64,000 nucleotides of DNA from Edaphobacter aggregans DSM 19364 (GCF_000745965.1 NZ_JQKI01000014.1:62001-126000); one strand, 5' to 3'; numbered from the stretch's first letter, positions 42,294-52,603 are shown. Notes: generated by a model not told the origin, from the sequence alone. Numbers and translations: made by a program.

Positions 42294-42320
42294 CAGCTAA
42301 AATCCCGCCCAGCTAAAATC
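42294..42320 (+). promoter_or_regulatory. Duplicated TAAAAT promoter-like motif before hemD
   Basis: The 11-mer CAGCTAAAATC occurs twice, at 42294-42304 and 42310-42320, just before the hemD start (42328). Each holds TAAAAT, close to a -10 box, but the second is only 8 bases from the ATG. No clear -35 box is seen. Confidence 0.35.
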
Positions 42321-42327
42321 TTCAAAG

Positions 42328-43095
42328 ATGCTTCCTCTCCAAAACCGGCGCATCCTCATCACGCGAACCCGCAAGCAAGCCTCCGATCTCGCCGCCCAAC
42401 TCGAGGCCCTCGGCGCCGCCACCATCCTCATCCCAACCATCGAGATCATCCCCCCGCAAACTTACGCTTCGCTCGACGAAGCTCTCACCCGGCTCGACAC
42501 CTTCGACTGGCTCCTCTTCACCAGCGCCAACGCCGTCGAAGCCTTCGCCCAGCGCCGCAGCCTCCACCCATCGAACGCCCGCACGCCGAAGATCGCAGTC
42601 GTCGGCCCCGCAACAGCCCGCGCAGTCGAAGCCGTCGGTCTGCCCGTGGCGCTTCTTCCCCCGCGCTACCTCGCCGAATCCCTCGCCGAATCCCTCGCAC
42701 CCCACGCCCCAGGCAGCCGCATGCTTCTCATCCGAGCAGAGGACGCTCGCGACGTCCTTCCCACCACCCTCACCCAGGCCGGAACCGACCTCACCATCGC
42801 CCCTGCCTACAGCAACCGAATCCCCTCAGGCTCCATCTCCGCGCTTCAAACCCTCTTCGCAAACTCCACCGCTGGCCCCGACGCCATCACCTTCACCAGC
42901 GCCTCCACCGCACGAAATCTCATCGCGCTTCTCGATGCCGCAGACCTCACCCTGTCTGAAGGAATTACACTCGCCTCCATCGGCCCCATCACCTCCGAGG
43001 CGCTCCGTGAACTCGGCCACCAGCCAACAATCGAAGCCCCCGAGCCCACAATCCCCGCCCTCGTCGCGGCTCTCGCCGATCACTTCACCCGCTAG
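42328..43095 (+). CDS. hemD: Uroporphyrinogen-III synthase
   Basis: A 255-residue enzyme that closes and inverts ring D of hydroxymethylbilane to uroporphyrinogen III. HemD proteins are divergent; recognisable blocks are ILITRTRKQASDLAAQLEALGA, FDWLLFTSANAVEAFAQ, KIAVVGPATARAVE, DAITFTSASTARNLI and LASIGPITSEALRELG. The position two genes after hemC supports the call. LAESLAESLAPH (about residues 114-125) is a local duplication. It converges with nth, 4 bases away. Confidence 0.92.
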   Translation: MLPLQNRRILITRTRKQASDLAAQLEALGAATILIPTIEIIPPQTYASLDEALTRLDTFDWLLFTSANAVEAFAQRRSLHPSNARTPKIAVVGPATARAVEAVGLPVALLPPRYLAESLAESLAPHAPGSRMLLIRAEDARDVLPTTLTQAGTDLTIAPAYSNRIPSGSISALQTLFANSTAGPDAITFTSASTARNLIALLDAADLTLSEGITLASIGPITSEALRELGHQPTIEAPEPTIPALVAALADHFTR

Positions 43096-43099
43096 GCTT

Positions 43100-43813
43100 C
43101 TACGACGGGTGCGAGCTCCACGTCTTGTCTCGCGAGTAGCACAGCTTCTCCAGAGTGCAGTCCGCGCACCGAGGCTTCCTCGCAACGCACACCTGCCTCC
43201 CGTGATGAATCAGCTCATGCGAGAAGTTGATCCACCGGTCCTGCGGGATGATCTTCATCAGGTCGCGCTCGATCTTCTCCGGAGCCGTCTCCTTCGTCAG
43301 CTCCAGCCGCTGCGAAAGCCGCATCACGTGCGTGTCCACTACCACGCCCACGGCAATCCCGTACCACGACCCCAGCACAACGTTGCCCGTCTTCCGTGCC
43401 ACGCCCGGCAGCCGCAGAATCTCCTCCATCGTCCGCGGGACCTCGCCGCCAAACTCATCGACGACAGCCTGCGCCGCCCCTTTGATCGACTTCGCCTTGT
43501 TGCGAAAGAACCCCGTCGTCCGAATCAACTCCTCAAGCTCGGGAAGGGAAGCAGAAGCCATCGCCTTCGGCGTAGGAAACGCCTTGAACAGCGCCGGAGT
43601 GACTAGATTCACCCGCACATCTGTGCATTGCGCCGAAAGTATGGTGGCGACCGTGAGCTCCCACCCATTGCGATGGTTCAGCGCACACACCACGCCGGGA
43701 TACGTCTTCGCCAGCACATCCAGAATCGCGGCAATGCGCTCCGGTGCCAGCGGATTGCGCTTCGCAGCCTTCTTCACCGCACGCTTCGTCCCCACAGCCG
43801 CCGTCTTCGTCAT
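43100..43813 (-). CDS. nth: Endonuclease III (DNA glycosylase/AP lyase)
   Basis: A 237-residue base-excision repair enzyme for oxidised pyrimidines. The helix-hairpin-helix is LPGVARKTGNVVL with the catalytic Lys, followed by VVVDTHVMR with the catalytic Asp. Four Cys for the 4Fe-4S cluster lie in CVARKPRCADCTLEKLC. A basic 20-residue N-terminal tail (KRAVKKAAKR) precedes the core. Its ATG lies 3 bases after the hemQ stop, so it is probably cotranscribed with hemQ although the functions are unrelated. Confidence 0.97.
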   Translation of the reverse strand: MTKTAAVGTKRAVKKAAKRNPLAPERIAAILDVLAKTYPGVVCALNHRNGWELTVATILSAQCTDVRVNLVTPALFKAFPTPKAMASASLPELEELIRTTGFFRNKAKSIKGAAQAVVDEFGGEVPRTMEEILRLPGVARKTGNVVLGSWYGIAVGVVVDTHVMRLSQRLELTKETAPEKIERDLMKIIPQDRWINFSHELIHHGRQVCVARKPRCADCTLEKLCYSRDKTWSSHPS

Positions 43814-43816
43814 GCG

Positions 43817-44656
43817 CTATCCCAGCCGGTTCAGCATCTCTTCCGGGCTAAGGCGTACGCAGCTGAAGATCGGCGTGTCCTTGAGCGTGTACATGCTGAT
43901 CTCCGTCTCGCGAAGCTGCTGCACCAGGTCCAGGAAGTCCTCCGGGAAGTTCGTCTCGAACGCCACCACAAACTCCTGATCGTCGATCCCGAACGAGTAG
44001 GTCGTATTCAGCTTCACCCGCGGATAGCTCAATCCCACGCGAATATGCTCGTCCATCAGCCGCTTCCGCTCATCCATCGGCAGCAAATACCACGGCCGCG
44101 TCTTCCAGAACGGATAGATGAAGATGTACTTCTGTCCACCCGGACGAATCGCTCCACGTCCCTCGCCCTCGCTCTCATCCGGCCGGTCGATCTGGTACTG
44201 CGATCGCTTCGTCATCGCCAGAAAGTTATGCGGCGTCGTCAGGTATCCGCCCAGCGGAGTCGCCATCAACTCGCTCCGCATCCGATTCAGCTCCTCCACC
44301 GCATAACCGATCGACCACACGCACATATCTACATCGCCGCGCGTCCCCATGGTCGAGTACGTCAGCGACAAAAACTCTCCCGGCTTGTTCCACTTCGCCA
44401 GCACCTCGGCAAACGCCTCCTTATGCTTCGCGCGCTCCTCCGCCGGCAGCCGCCGCCACTCCGGCATCACCTTGTAGAAGCTGAAACACACAATCTGCCG
44501 CTTCACCGCAGGCTTCGAAGGATCGTGTGGCTGCGGCTGCGGCTGAGATCCAGCCCCGTAGCTCGAAGCCGGACGTCCGCTCGAAACTGGCGCCGTGGCG
44601 CTTTCCGTTGCTGCTGCACTCTTCTCCGTGGCCCGCGTGACTGTGCTCTCTGACAT
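43817..44656 (-). CDS. hemQ: Coproheme decarboxylase HemQ (chlorite dismutase family)
   Basis: A 279-residue heme-binding protein of the chlorite dismutase family. The HemQ branch oxidatively decarboxylates coproheme to heme b, the last step of the coproporphyrin-dependent pathway. The core is KYIFIYPFWKTRPWYLLP with the presumed reactive Tyr, LMDEHIRVGLSY with the expected proximal His, and TTYSFGIDDQEFVVAFE. The distal Arg typical of chlorite-degrading enzymes is not evident. The first 50 residues are a low-complexity Ser/Ala/Pro/Gln tail. A GAGGAGAAG site precedes the start at 44656. It is next to hemA-C-D, in agreement with a heme role, and upstream of nth. Confidence 0.92.
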   Translation of the reverse strand: MSESTVTRATEKSAAATESATAPVSSGRPASSYGAGSQPQPQPHDPSKPAVKRQIVCFSFYKVMPEWRRLPAEERAKHKEAFAEVLAKWNKPGEFLSLTYSTMGTRGDVDMCVWSIGYAVEELNRMRSELMATPLGGYLTTPHNFLAMTKRSQYQIDRPDESEGEGRGAIRPGGQKYIFIYPFWKTRPWYLLPMDERKRLMDEHIRVGLSYPRVKLNTTYSFGIDDQEFVVAFETNFPEDFLDLVQQLRETEISMYTLKDTPIFSCVRLSPEEMLNRLG

Positions 44657-44726
44657 GGTCTTCTCCTCAAAACTTAATGCTAGCGCATCAGACCCCGGCG
44701 CGCCCGGCGGCTATACTCAAACCTGC

Positions 44727-45365
44727 ATGTCCGAGACGATCATCGCAGCCCTTGCCAGCTTCATCATCGCCGTTATCTCCGCCGGAGGCTACATCGGCAT
44801 CGCCCTCCTCATGGGCATCGAGTCAGCCTGCATCCCGCTGCCGTCGGAGATCATCATGCCCTTCGCCGGCTACCTCGTGCACACCGGCCAGCTCAAGCTC
44901 CTCTGGGTCGCCACCGCTGGAGCGATCGGCTGCAACCTCGGCTCCATCCCCGCCTACTGGCTCGGAGCCTGGGGTGGCCGCCCCGCCGTCGAGCGCTTCG
45001 GCAAATACATCCTTCTCAACCGCCACGACCTCGATCGCGTCGAGCACTTCTTCCAGCGCTTCGGCGGAATCACCGTCCTCATCGGCCGTCTGCTTCCCGT
45101 CGTCCGCACCTTCATCGCTCTTCCCGCCGGCATCGCAAAGATGCCGCGGCTCCGCTTCCACGCCTACACCTTTATCGGCTCCTGGCCCTGGTGCTACGTC
45201 CTCGCCTACGTCGGCATGAAGCTCGGCGACCACTGGGAGACCGACCCGCGCTTCAAGGAGATCTTCCACCGCTTCCATCTCGCCGTCGAACTCGTCCTCG
45301 TCGCCGGAATCATATGGTTCGTCTACACGCACTGGAAGAACCGCATCCGCATCGAAGAAGCATAG
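44727..45365 (+). CDS. DedA-family membrane protein
   Basis: A 212-residue membrane protein of the DedA/SNARE-associated (VTT) family, now linked to undecaprenyl-phosphate or phospholipid flipping. IESACIPLPSEIIMPFAGYL is the re-entrant motif with E and the family Pro-Ser-Glu; GRLLPVVRTFIALPAGIAKMP and FIGSWPWCYVLAYVGMKLG are the second signature. About four to five helices. The frame extends to 44595, but the ATG at 44727 gives the expected N-terminus. It diverges from hemQ. Confidence 0.93.
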   Translation: MSETIIAALASFIIAVISAGGYIGIALLMGIESACIPLPSEIIMPFAGYLVHTGQLKLLWVATAGAIGCNLGSIPAYWLGAWGGRPAVERFGKYILLNRHDLDRVEHFFQRFGGITVLIGRLLPVVRTFIALPAGIAKMPRLRFHAYTFIGSWPWCYVLAYVGMKLGDHWETDPRFKEIFHRFHLAVELVLVAGIIWFVYTHWKNRIRIEEA

Positions 45366-45446
45366 TCAGACGCTCATGATTCCGGTCTCTGGCCTGCCTG
45401 CCCTCGTAGGCGGGTAGAATCAACTCCACGCCAGGCACTGTCTACC

Positions 45447-46565
45447 TCAACAGCTGAGTTCGTAGCAGTCCTCAGGTTTCTGCTGAGGTCTCTCGACAGG
45501 CCGAAAGCGGTTCCACACGATCAGAGCAACTGCTGGCACAACGAGCGCGATCCAGTCCGCGAATATCCGAATCTCTACCACGATCCCCACGACGACCAGA
45601 CATGCAAAGTACAGCGGAAGAATCACCGCAAGCGCCCATCTCAGTCCTTTTGAACTGATATACCGCCGCTGCATCCAAATGAACGGCAACGAGAAGCAAC
45701 ACACGCTAAGCATCAGTGGCCACTGCTGTGGCTTTAGCAACTCGCTCAGGTTAAAGCGGAAATGCGTCATGAACAGGCCACCCATGTACGCTCCGTCATG
45801 CACATTGTTCGCAAAGTGCCGTGCCAATGTCACCTTGATCGCGATCCAGATTGCGGCTTGCACCGCCACGTGCGGAACAATCCATCGCAGTCTCGTCCTC
45901 GTATCTAGGTCCGTACCCCCGAGCCGGACCCACTCCCATACTGCAAAGAATACCGTTATGAAACACGCTGTCTCCCGGTTCACCACGGCGAGCACGAAAA
46001 TTGGATAATACGCCCACCAACTGCGCCGCAGCACCAAATACATCGCCAGAGCAAAAAACATGACAGATGGCACATCGTAAGGTGTTGTAAACGGGTTGTC
46101 CCATGCGTACGCGAGAGTGAATTGTGCCATCAAAGGCACTAGCATTGCTGCCCAGAACGAAAACACCCCGTCCCCAGTGAGCCAGCGAATCGTCGCCGCA
46201 GTGGCCAGCACGGCAACCAACAGGCTCACAAACGCAATCCCCACCATAACCAGTCTGTATGGGTCATTCCAAAGCGCGGCAAGATGCGTCCCGGCATATA
46301 CCACTATCCGCATACGCATCAGCACACGAAAGACGAACATCTGCAGTACCCGATATTGATACGGCGTGCGCTCTAGTCCTTGTGTATACAGCCCAAGATT
46401 CAGAAAGTTCGGTAGCGAAGCATAGCTTAGAGCGAAATAACCGCAAGTCAAGGACAAAAATAACCACTTACCCGCTGCCCTCAGTGCGCCGGGCTTTTCT
46501 TGAAACCACTTCGGCCCCCCCGACGGCTCATCCTCGTCCCCTACCCTCCACTTGCTTGCGGCCAC
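45447..46565 (-). CDS. Polytopic membrane protein, GT-C-like, unknown
   Basis: A 372-residue membrane protein with about eight to ten helices. Between helices lie DNPFTTPYDVPSVMFFALAM and VLAVVNRETACFITVFFAVW, short acidic or polar loops in the style of GT-C glycosyltransferases or of unnamed families with an NRET motif. No catalytic motif can be assigned with certainty. The base composition is less GC-rich than the neighbours, notably at 46000-46450. It stands alone, convergent with dedA; the 278 bases between it and the inositol synthase gene show no further gene. Confidence 0.65.
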   Translation of the reverse strand: MAASKWRVGDEDEPSGGPKWFQEKPGALRAAGKWLFLSLTCGYFALSYASLPNFLNLGLYTQGLERTPYQYRVLQMFVFRVLMRMRIVVYAGTHLAALWNDPYRLVMVGIAFVSLLVAVLATAATIRWLTGDGVFSFWAAMLVPLMAQFTLAYAWDNPFTTPYDVPSVMFFALAMYLVLRRSWWAYYPIFVLAVVNRETACFITVFFAVWEWVRLGGTDLDTRTRLRWIVPHVAVQAAIWIAIKVTLARHFANNVHDGAYMGGLFMTHFRFNLSELLKPQQWPLMLSVCCFSLPFIWMQRRYISSKGLRWALAVILPLYFACLVVVGIVVEIRIFADWIALVVPAVALIVWNRFRPVERPQQKPEDCYELSC

Positions 46566-46843
46566 GGTGCTCCCCTAGTAGTCTTCAACTGCTCCGGTTT
46601 CCGTAATATTACTGGACCGTCGACATGGTTGTCGGACAACTGGCTTACGTATCAGACGGAATCATTCAAGCGAAAGCTCCTGTCACTCGACGCCTCTCGA
46701 CAAATCCGCGTAACCGCTAACCCTCCTTTACCGTTTACGCCTGTAAAATCGCCCACTCTGTTTGCATCCCTCTTCTCCGCTATTTGATACTGACCCTTCC
46801 GCCTACGCGGAAAAATCGCAGCATAGAAGGGTATCGCGTAGAA

Positions 46844-48187
<1,344 letters not shown>

Positions 48188-48203
48188 CCCTCAGCGTAAA
48201 TAA

Positions 48204-48240
48204 CGGCGGCCGCGAACTTAGTCTCGCGGCCACCGTCTTT
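48204..48240 (+). terminator. Terminator after inositol-3-phosphate synthase
   Basis: GGCCGCGA (48208-48215) pairs with TCGCGGCC (48224-48231), extended by CGGC and ACCG with mismatch, then TCTTT. It lies 20 bases past the stop. Confidence 0.7.
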
Positions 48241-48364
48241 GCCCTTTGGTGTCACCTCGGCAAAAGGGACGACGATTTGAGGGGTCCCGAGCACGTGGCC
48301 CGCGTAGCGCCAGCGGCTCACGTGCGGGGCATCCGTCGCAAAAACTCACAACTATACTTGACGT

Positions 48365-48874
48365 ATGAGTCACCCACGTACGCTGCCGCTCTTTGACTCC
48401 GGAGTACACCCCGGCTCCTGGAATGAGCGCATGAGCCCCGGCGATTATGCCGTGCACTATTCCAGCTTCGAGAGCAGCGCACGCGGCTCCGGTCCCACCT
48501 GCACCATCTTCGGCTCGCTCGTCGAGGCAGAGCAATACGCTACCGAGCAGGTCACGCTTCGCCCGGGCCTTCGCTGTCGCATCTACGATCACCACGGCTT
48601 CGTTGGATCGCCAATCCGCGAGATTCAGGGGCGTGAGTACGTCGGCGAGAGCGACCTCTCTCCGCGTTTCCGCAGATGGACTGGCTCAATCCTCTTCTTT
48701 GGCGGTCTCGCGCTCACCTTCGTCGATTGGAGCACGGACTTCAGACTCTCGTGGCCTGCGATGCTCGGAACACGCATGCTCATTCCTGGCCTTATCCTGC
48801 TCGTCACGGAAGCAGTGATCATCATCATCTCCAGGCGTGAATCTCCTCATCATCAGGTCAAGAGAGTGATATGA
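48365..48874 (+). CDS. Small membrane protein paired with CPA2 antiporter
   Basis: A 169-residue protein of unknown family. The N-terminal 100 residues are soluble (HPGSWNERMSPGDYAVHYSS, LVEAEQYATEQVTLRPGL), followed by two membrane helices at about 105-122 and 135-156 and a basic tail. Its stop overlaps the start of the antiporter gene (ATGA at 48871), so the two are probably made together, perhaps with a regulatory or accessory role in ion transport. That link is context only. Confidence 0.7.
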   Translation: MSHPRTLPLFDSGVHPGSWNERMSPGDYAVHYSSFESSARGSGPTCTIFGSLVEAEQYATEQVTLRPGLRCRIYDHHGFVGSPIREIQGREYVGESDLSPRFRRWTGSILFFGGLALTFVDWSTDFRLSWPAMLGTRMLIPGLILLVTEAVIIIISRRESPHHQVKRVI

Positions 48875-50121
48875 CACTGTTGCTTCTGCAGATGACAGTC
48901 GTCCTGCTGATCACACTGCTCTGCGGTTGGATCGCTCGCAGGCTGGGCCAGGCCAGAGTCATCGGTGAGATTGCAGGTGGCATTCTTCTCGGTCCCTCGG
49001 TCTTTGGCCGGATCGCCCCCCACGCTTCGGCCCTCCTGTTCCCGCCGAGCTCTCTCGGACCGTTCGACGTACTGAGCACCGTCGGCCTCATCCTGTTCCT
49101 CTTTCTCATTGGCAGCCAACTCGACGTGGAGCACCTTCGCCGGAACAAGTCCACGGCTACGCTCGCCAGCGGATTGAGCATCCTGCTTCCGTTCCTCATG
49201 GCGGCTGCCCTCGCCCCTTCGCTCCGCAGCAGATTCGTTCCGGACGGCGTGGGAGCCCTCCCCTTCGCCCTCTTCCTCGGCGTATCCATAAGCATTACTG
49301 CCTTTCCCGTGCTCGCCCGCATCCTCGAAGAGCGCCAGATGCAGTCCACCTCTCTCGGAACAACGGCTCTCATGTGTGCGGCGGTGGACGATGTAAGCGC
49401 ATGGACTCTCCTCGCGGTCGCCCTCGCGCTGATCCCCCACAGCGCCTCCTCCATGGTCCTGCCCTACAGGCTCCTCTGGCTCGGCATCTACCTCATCTTC
49501 ATGGTGGGCGTCGTTCGCCCGCTCGGGAAACGGCTCGTCAGGCACAACAGCAGATTTTCACTCTCGTATGAACTTCTCGGGATCATCGTCGCCGTGACCC
49601 TGGCGTCCGCAGCAGCGACCGAGGCCATCGGGGTGCACCCGCTCTTCGGGGCCTTTCTCGCAGGAGTATGCTTCCCCCGCGTGCAGCATTGGCAGGGCAA
49701 GCTTCGCGCTCATCTCGAAATGATCGTCTCCGTCCTCCTCCTGCCCTTGTTCTTCGCGCTAACAGGAATGCGGACCCGTCTGGACCTGCTCAGCGGCACC
49801 AGGATCTGGTTCTGGACCGCCGTCGTTCTCGCCGTTGCCGTTGCCGGAAAGATGGGAGGCGCGGTATTGGCGGCGCGCTGGACGGGAGAGTCCTGGAAGA
49901 ACGCCCTCGCCCTCGGTGCTCTGCTCAACACACGGGGCCTCGTCGAGCTCATCGTGTTGAACATCGCATACAACGCCGGCGTCTTCTCGCCAACGCTCTT
50001 CTCCATGCTCGTCGTGATGGCCTTGATCACGACCATGATGACCACGCCGATCCTCAACCTGCTAGGAGTGCGCCACGCAGGCTCGCAGAATCAGGACCGC
50101 GCAATAAGAGAGGCAGCCTAG
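48871..50121 (+). CDS. CPA2-family cation:proton antiporter
   Basis: A 416-residue membrane transporter with about twelve helices, of the KefB/NapA (CPA2) family. Blocks include VIGEIAGGILLGPSVFG, FLIGSQLDVEHL, SITAFPVLARILEE, AAVDDVSAWTLLA with the acidic pair in the transport helix, GVHPLFGAFLAGV and LNTRGLVELIVLNIA. No C-terminal TrkA-N/RCK domain is present, unlike Kef. It exchanges Na+ or K+ for H+; the ion cannot be told. The unit with the upstream small protein is described there. Confidence 0.92.
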   Translation: MTLLLLQMTVVLLITLLCGWIARRLGQARVIGEIAGGILLGPSVFGRIAPHASALLFPPSSLGPFDVLSTVGLILFLFLIGSQLDVEHLRRNKSTATLASGLSILLPFLMAAALAPSLRSRFVPDGVGALPFALFLGVSISITAFPVLARILEERQMQSTSLGTTALMCAAVDDVSAWTLLAVALALIPHSASSMVLPYRLLWLGIYLIFMVGVVRPLGKRLVRHNSRFSLSYELLGIIVAVTLASAAATEAIGVHPLFGAFLAGVCFPRVQHWQGKLRAHLEMIVSVLLLPLFFALTGMRTRLDLLSGTRIWFWTAVVLAVAVAGKMGGAVLAARWTGESWKNALALGALLNTRGLVELIVLNIAYNAGVFSPTLFSMLVVMALITTMMTTPILNLLGVRHAGSQNQDRAIREAA

Positions 50122-50160
50122 GACAACCCCCGCTGCCCCCTCATTGCTCAGCCGCTCCTG

Positions 50161-51036
50161 CTAGTAGGGCGGGTAATAGTACCGGTATGCGACCGGCGGA
50201 TACCCATAGGCCGGAGGAGGCGGAGGATACGCGTAAGCCGGTGGATACCCGTAAATCACCGGAGGCTGCTGCATCACGACTGGAGCCGGTGCCGCAGCCT
50301 GTACGACAACCACCGTCGGACTCGGCTGGGCATATGCCTGCTGAATCGGCGCCGGCTGCGCATACGCCCGTTCGGCCGCCACCGGCTGCATCCGTTCGAT
50401 CGGGGCTGGCTGCGCCCGTTCAATCGGCTGCGGCGGCGGCTCCGACTCCGCATAGTTATACCGGGAGATCATCTGCGGTTGATGCTGTACCTCGCTCTTT
50501 GTCGGAATCCCGATGTCGTCCAGCAGCATGACAGTCAGGCGCGTCTCCGGCTTCAGCACCGGATACGGTCCACGCCGCGGCAGGTTGACCAGGTCAATCG
50601 GCCACAGCAACGGAATCATCCACGTGATGGCATCACGAGTCGGGTGTCCTGTCCCATGAATCTTCCCATCCCGGTCCACGGGATACTTGGCCGAGGTTGC
50701 CACGACACGAGTCGAAATGGGGATCACCGTATCGTTCCCCACAACCATCCGGTCAAACTTCAACTCGATCCAGCCCTTGCCAACAAAGTGCCCCGGATCT
50801 TTGTAGTCTTCAAAGCGGCCAACCATGTAGCTCCCGTACGGAAACACGGATCGGCCGTACATCTCGCTGCGGCTCACCTGGCAGAGCACCGGATCGCCGA
50901 TGTGTGCTGTCTTCGATGAGAGATTGGGTTCGGACACCATGCACTGCATCACCGAACCGGCTGGAATCAATTGCTCCGCACCTGCAGCAAGCGAAGCAGG
51001 CAGAAACAGCAGCAACGTCGCAAGAACACACTTCAT
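50161..51036 (-). CDS. Secreted protein with Pro/Gln/Tyr-rich C-terminal tail
   Basis: A 291-residue exported protein; the signal peptide ends LAAGAEQ. The N-terminal domain (about 20-180) has QLIPAGSVMQCMVSEPNLSS, GDPVLCQVSR, YGSYMVGRFEDYKDPGHFVG and WIELKFDRMVV, which resembles the TrbI-like conjugation-type beta domain also seen in other Acidobacteria lipoproteins with 'VGD...RG' blocks. The tail from about residue 195 is full of PP, QP and YPP units (YGYPPAYAYPPPPPAYGYPP). No function is known. The 54643-55428 lipoprotein has a similar beta domain. Confidence 0.65.
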   Translation of the reverse strand: MKCVLATLLLFLPASLAAGAEQLIPAGSVMQCMVSEPNLSSKTAHIGDPVLCQVSRSEMYGRSVFPYGSYMVGRFEDYKDPGHFVGKGWIELKFDRMVVGNDTVIPISTRVVATSAKYPVDRDGKIHGTGHPTRDAITWMIPLLWPIDLVNLPRRGPYPVLKPETRLTVMLLDDIGIPTKSEVQHQPQMISRYNYAESEPPPQPIERAQPAPIERMQPVAAERAYAQPAPIQQAYAQPSPTVVVVQAAAPAPVVMQQPPVIYGYPPAYAYPPPPPAYGYPPVAYRYYYPPY

Positions 51037-51269
51037 GTGAACCCCCTCAAACGTGCGTGGCCTAAGAAACCTGGTTCCTTAAACAAACGTTTCCTTCGTC
51101 GGAAATCGAGGAGACTGCTTGAATACTTGTCTGGGTAGTGGGGCCCAGTGGTGTTGCCCGGAAGTATAACTCAGAAATAAAGATCCCTTGGAATTTTTTC
51201 TACAAAGTCTTGCACCTCCCCCACGCAGCACTCTTCGCTGAGAACCTCGACTATGTATGCATCCCGGTT

Positions 51270-51430
51270 TTAATTGGAACGGCCTGCGCTACGATACGAT
51301 TCTCTTCAAAAAAGTGCAGTAGGAAAGGCAGCCTGGGACAATCAAAAGCCGGGTGCCCCGGTCGCACACACACTGCGACGGTGCGGTTGCGAGTACAGAA
51401 CTTGCAACCGCCCTTGTCTTCTTGTCAAAG
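51270..51430 (+). ncRNA. Possible orphan small RNA in the gap upstream of the secreted-protein gene
   Basis: The 414-base gap 51037-51450 has no credible gene. It holds a possible -10 box TACGAT at about 51291-51296 and, 85 bases on, a stem GCGGTTGC (51383-51390) with GCAACCGC (51404-51411) followed by CCTTGTCTTC. A short transcript ending there is conceivable, but nothing beyond promoter- and stem-like sequence supports it. Confidence 0.25.
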
Positions 51431-51450
51431 TATCGCCGGACGAAAGCGAA

Positions 51451-52200
51451 TCAGAATAACAGCCCGCGCCTGGCTGCATCCGCATCCTGCGCCAGGTCTT
51501 TAAGCACATTGAAGAACGCCGCCGATTGACCTTTGAAGAGACCCATCGCTGTCAGGAAATTGACCACGCCCATCGCAATTCCTCTCGTCTCTGTAGGTCG
51601 GATGATCGAGCATGGCGGAAGCCTGCGGCTCAGGAACGGGCACGGCTCAGGCATGATCAGGTTCGTTTGGAACTCCTCGCCACCGAACGGTGGAGAGTTT
51701 AAATCTGGAAAGGTCACCGATACTCCGGTAACGGGATCCTTTGCAGTCAAGGAAGGTGCGTTGCCCGCCTTGTCCGACCAGGTTTGAAAATGCATCGTCT
51801 CCGTGGGGCCAATGCTGATCAGAATTCGCAGGACCTCCACACTTGTGGCTCTCTGCGCCATCGCGGGATAAAGGCTGTTCCCACCTTGTTCAATCGTGGG
51901 GAAGTGGAAGGCTGCAGTATTGGCGATCGCCTGAAGAAAGTTTGGGTCGGTGGTATCGGCATCCGTCCTGGGAATTGCCGTATGCTCCCCCGTGGCTAAA
52001 GTCGGGATCGCCTGCGGAAAGGTAAAGTTCGGATCGAGGTCCGGGTTATGACTGTCGTCGCGGTAGCGAGTCCACCAACTGGTGTCCAGCGTGAGTTGCA
52101 TCAGGTTTGTAAGCCGTAGCTTTCCGCTGGAGCCTTTCGCAGTGCTGCCCTGCAGAGTGCGAAATTGCTCAAGGTCTACTGTCGCTGCTCCCTTAGTTAG
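51451..52200 (-). pseudogene. Ferritin-like protein, C-terminal part after a frameshift
   Basis: This frame continues the ferritin-like gene 52193-52603 in another phase. From about 52200 it reads LTKGAATVDLEQFRTLQGST, LTNLMQLTLDTSWWTRYRDD, NLYPAMAQRATSVEVLRILI-like segments and SIGPTETMHFQTW, which look like the rest of the same protein, with His and Glu for metal binding. The ATG of this frame (52326) gives out-of-phase translation of the first part and is not a real start. The join needs a one-base shift at CTAACTAAG near 52193-52200. Confidence 0.7.
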
Positions 52201-52603
52201 AGGCCAGATACGCGTTGAGGAAGTTCTGGTGGGTAAATTCGTCGTCGGTATTGTCGTGGATGTACTGGTCCATGTCTTCATCAAGCGTGGCAAGAGCTTC
52301 CTTGAAGGCTGGATTCCCGCTTCCATCTGGGACTTCCTTGTCCTGAATTCCCGCCAGCTCGTTGTACTGCACCCAGAAGTCCGTCTCTAGTATCTCTGCT
52401 GCTGCGGCGAACCGAAGCAAGGCTGCGTCTCCCCGAGTGAGATGACCACTGCGATCGTCGTCAAATCGACCTTGCGCCGAAGCCAACGAGCTATTGGCCA
52501 GGAGTCCCATCCCAGCGGTTGCGGCCCCCGCTGCAGTTAGCCCGTTCCTCAGGAACGAACGCCGGTTAGTTGCGGTTTTCATGTTGATCCACATGTGTTC
52601 CAT
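52193..52603 (-). CDS. Tat-exported ferritin-like protein, N-terminal part
   Basis: A 136-residue frame with an ideal start: AAGGAGGTGTTGT before the ATG at 52603. A twin-arginine signal NRRSFLRNGLTAAGAA occupies the N-terminus, then DAALLRFAAAAEILETDFWVQYNEL, with E residues of a ferritin-like first helix, and DEDMDQYIHDNTDDEFTHQNFL with E and H for the second. It stops at TAA right after AYLASN, while a homologous continuation follows in the next frame. The full protein would be about 385 residues, made of both parts. It is either a decayed gene, a sequencing slip, or a site of frameshifting. Confidence 0.75.
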   Translation of the reverse strand: MEHMWINMKTATNRRSFLRNGLTAAGAATAGMGLLANSSLASAQGRFDDDRSGHLTRGDAALLRFAAAAEILETDFWVQYNELAGIQDKEVPDGSGNPAFKEALATLDEDMDQYIHDNTDDEFTHQNFLNAYLASN

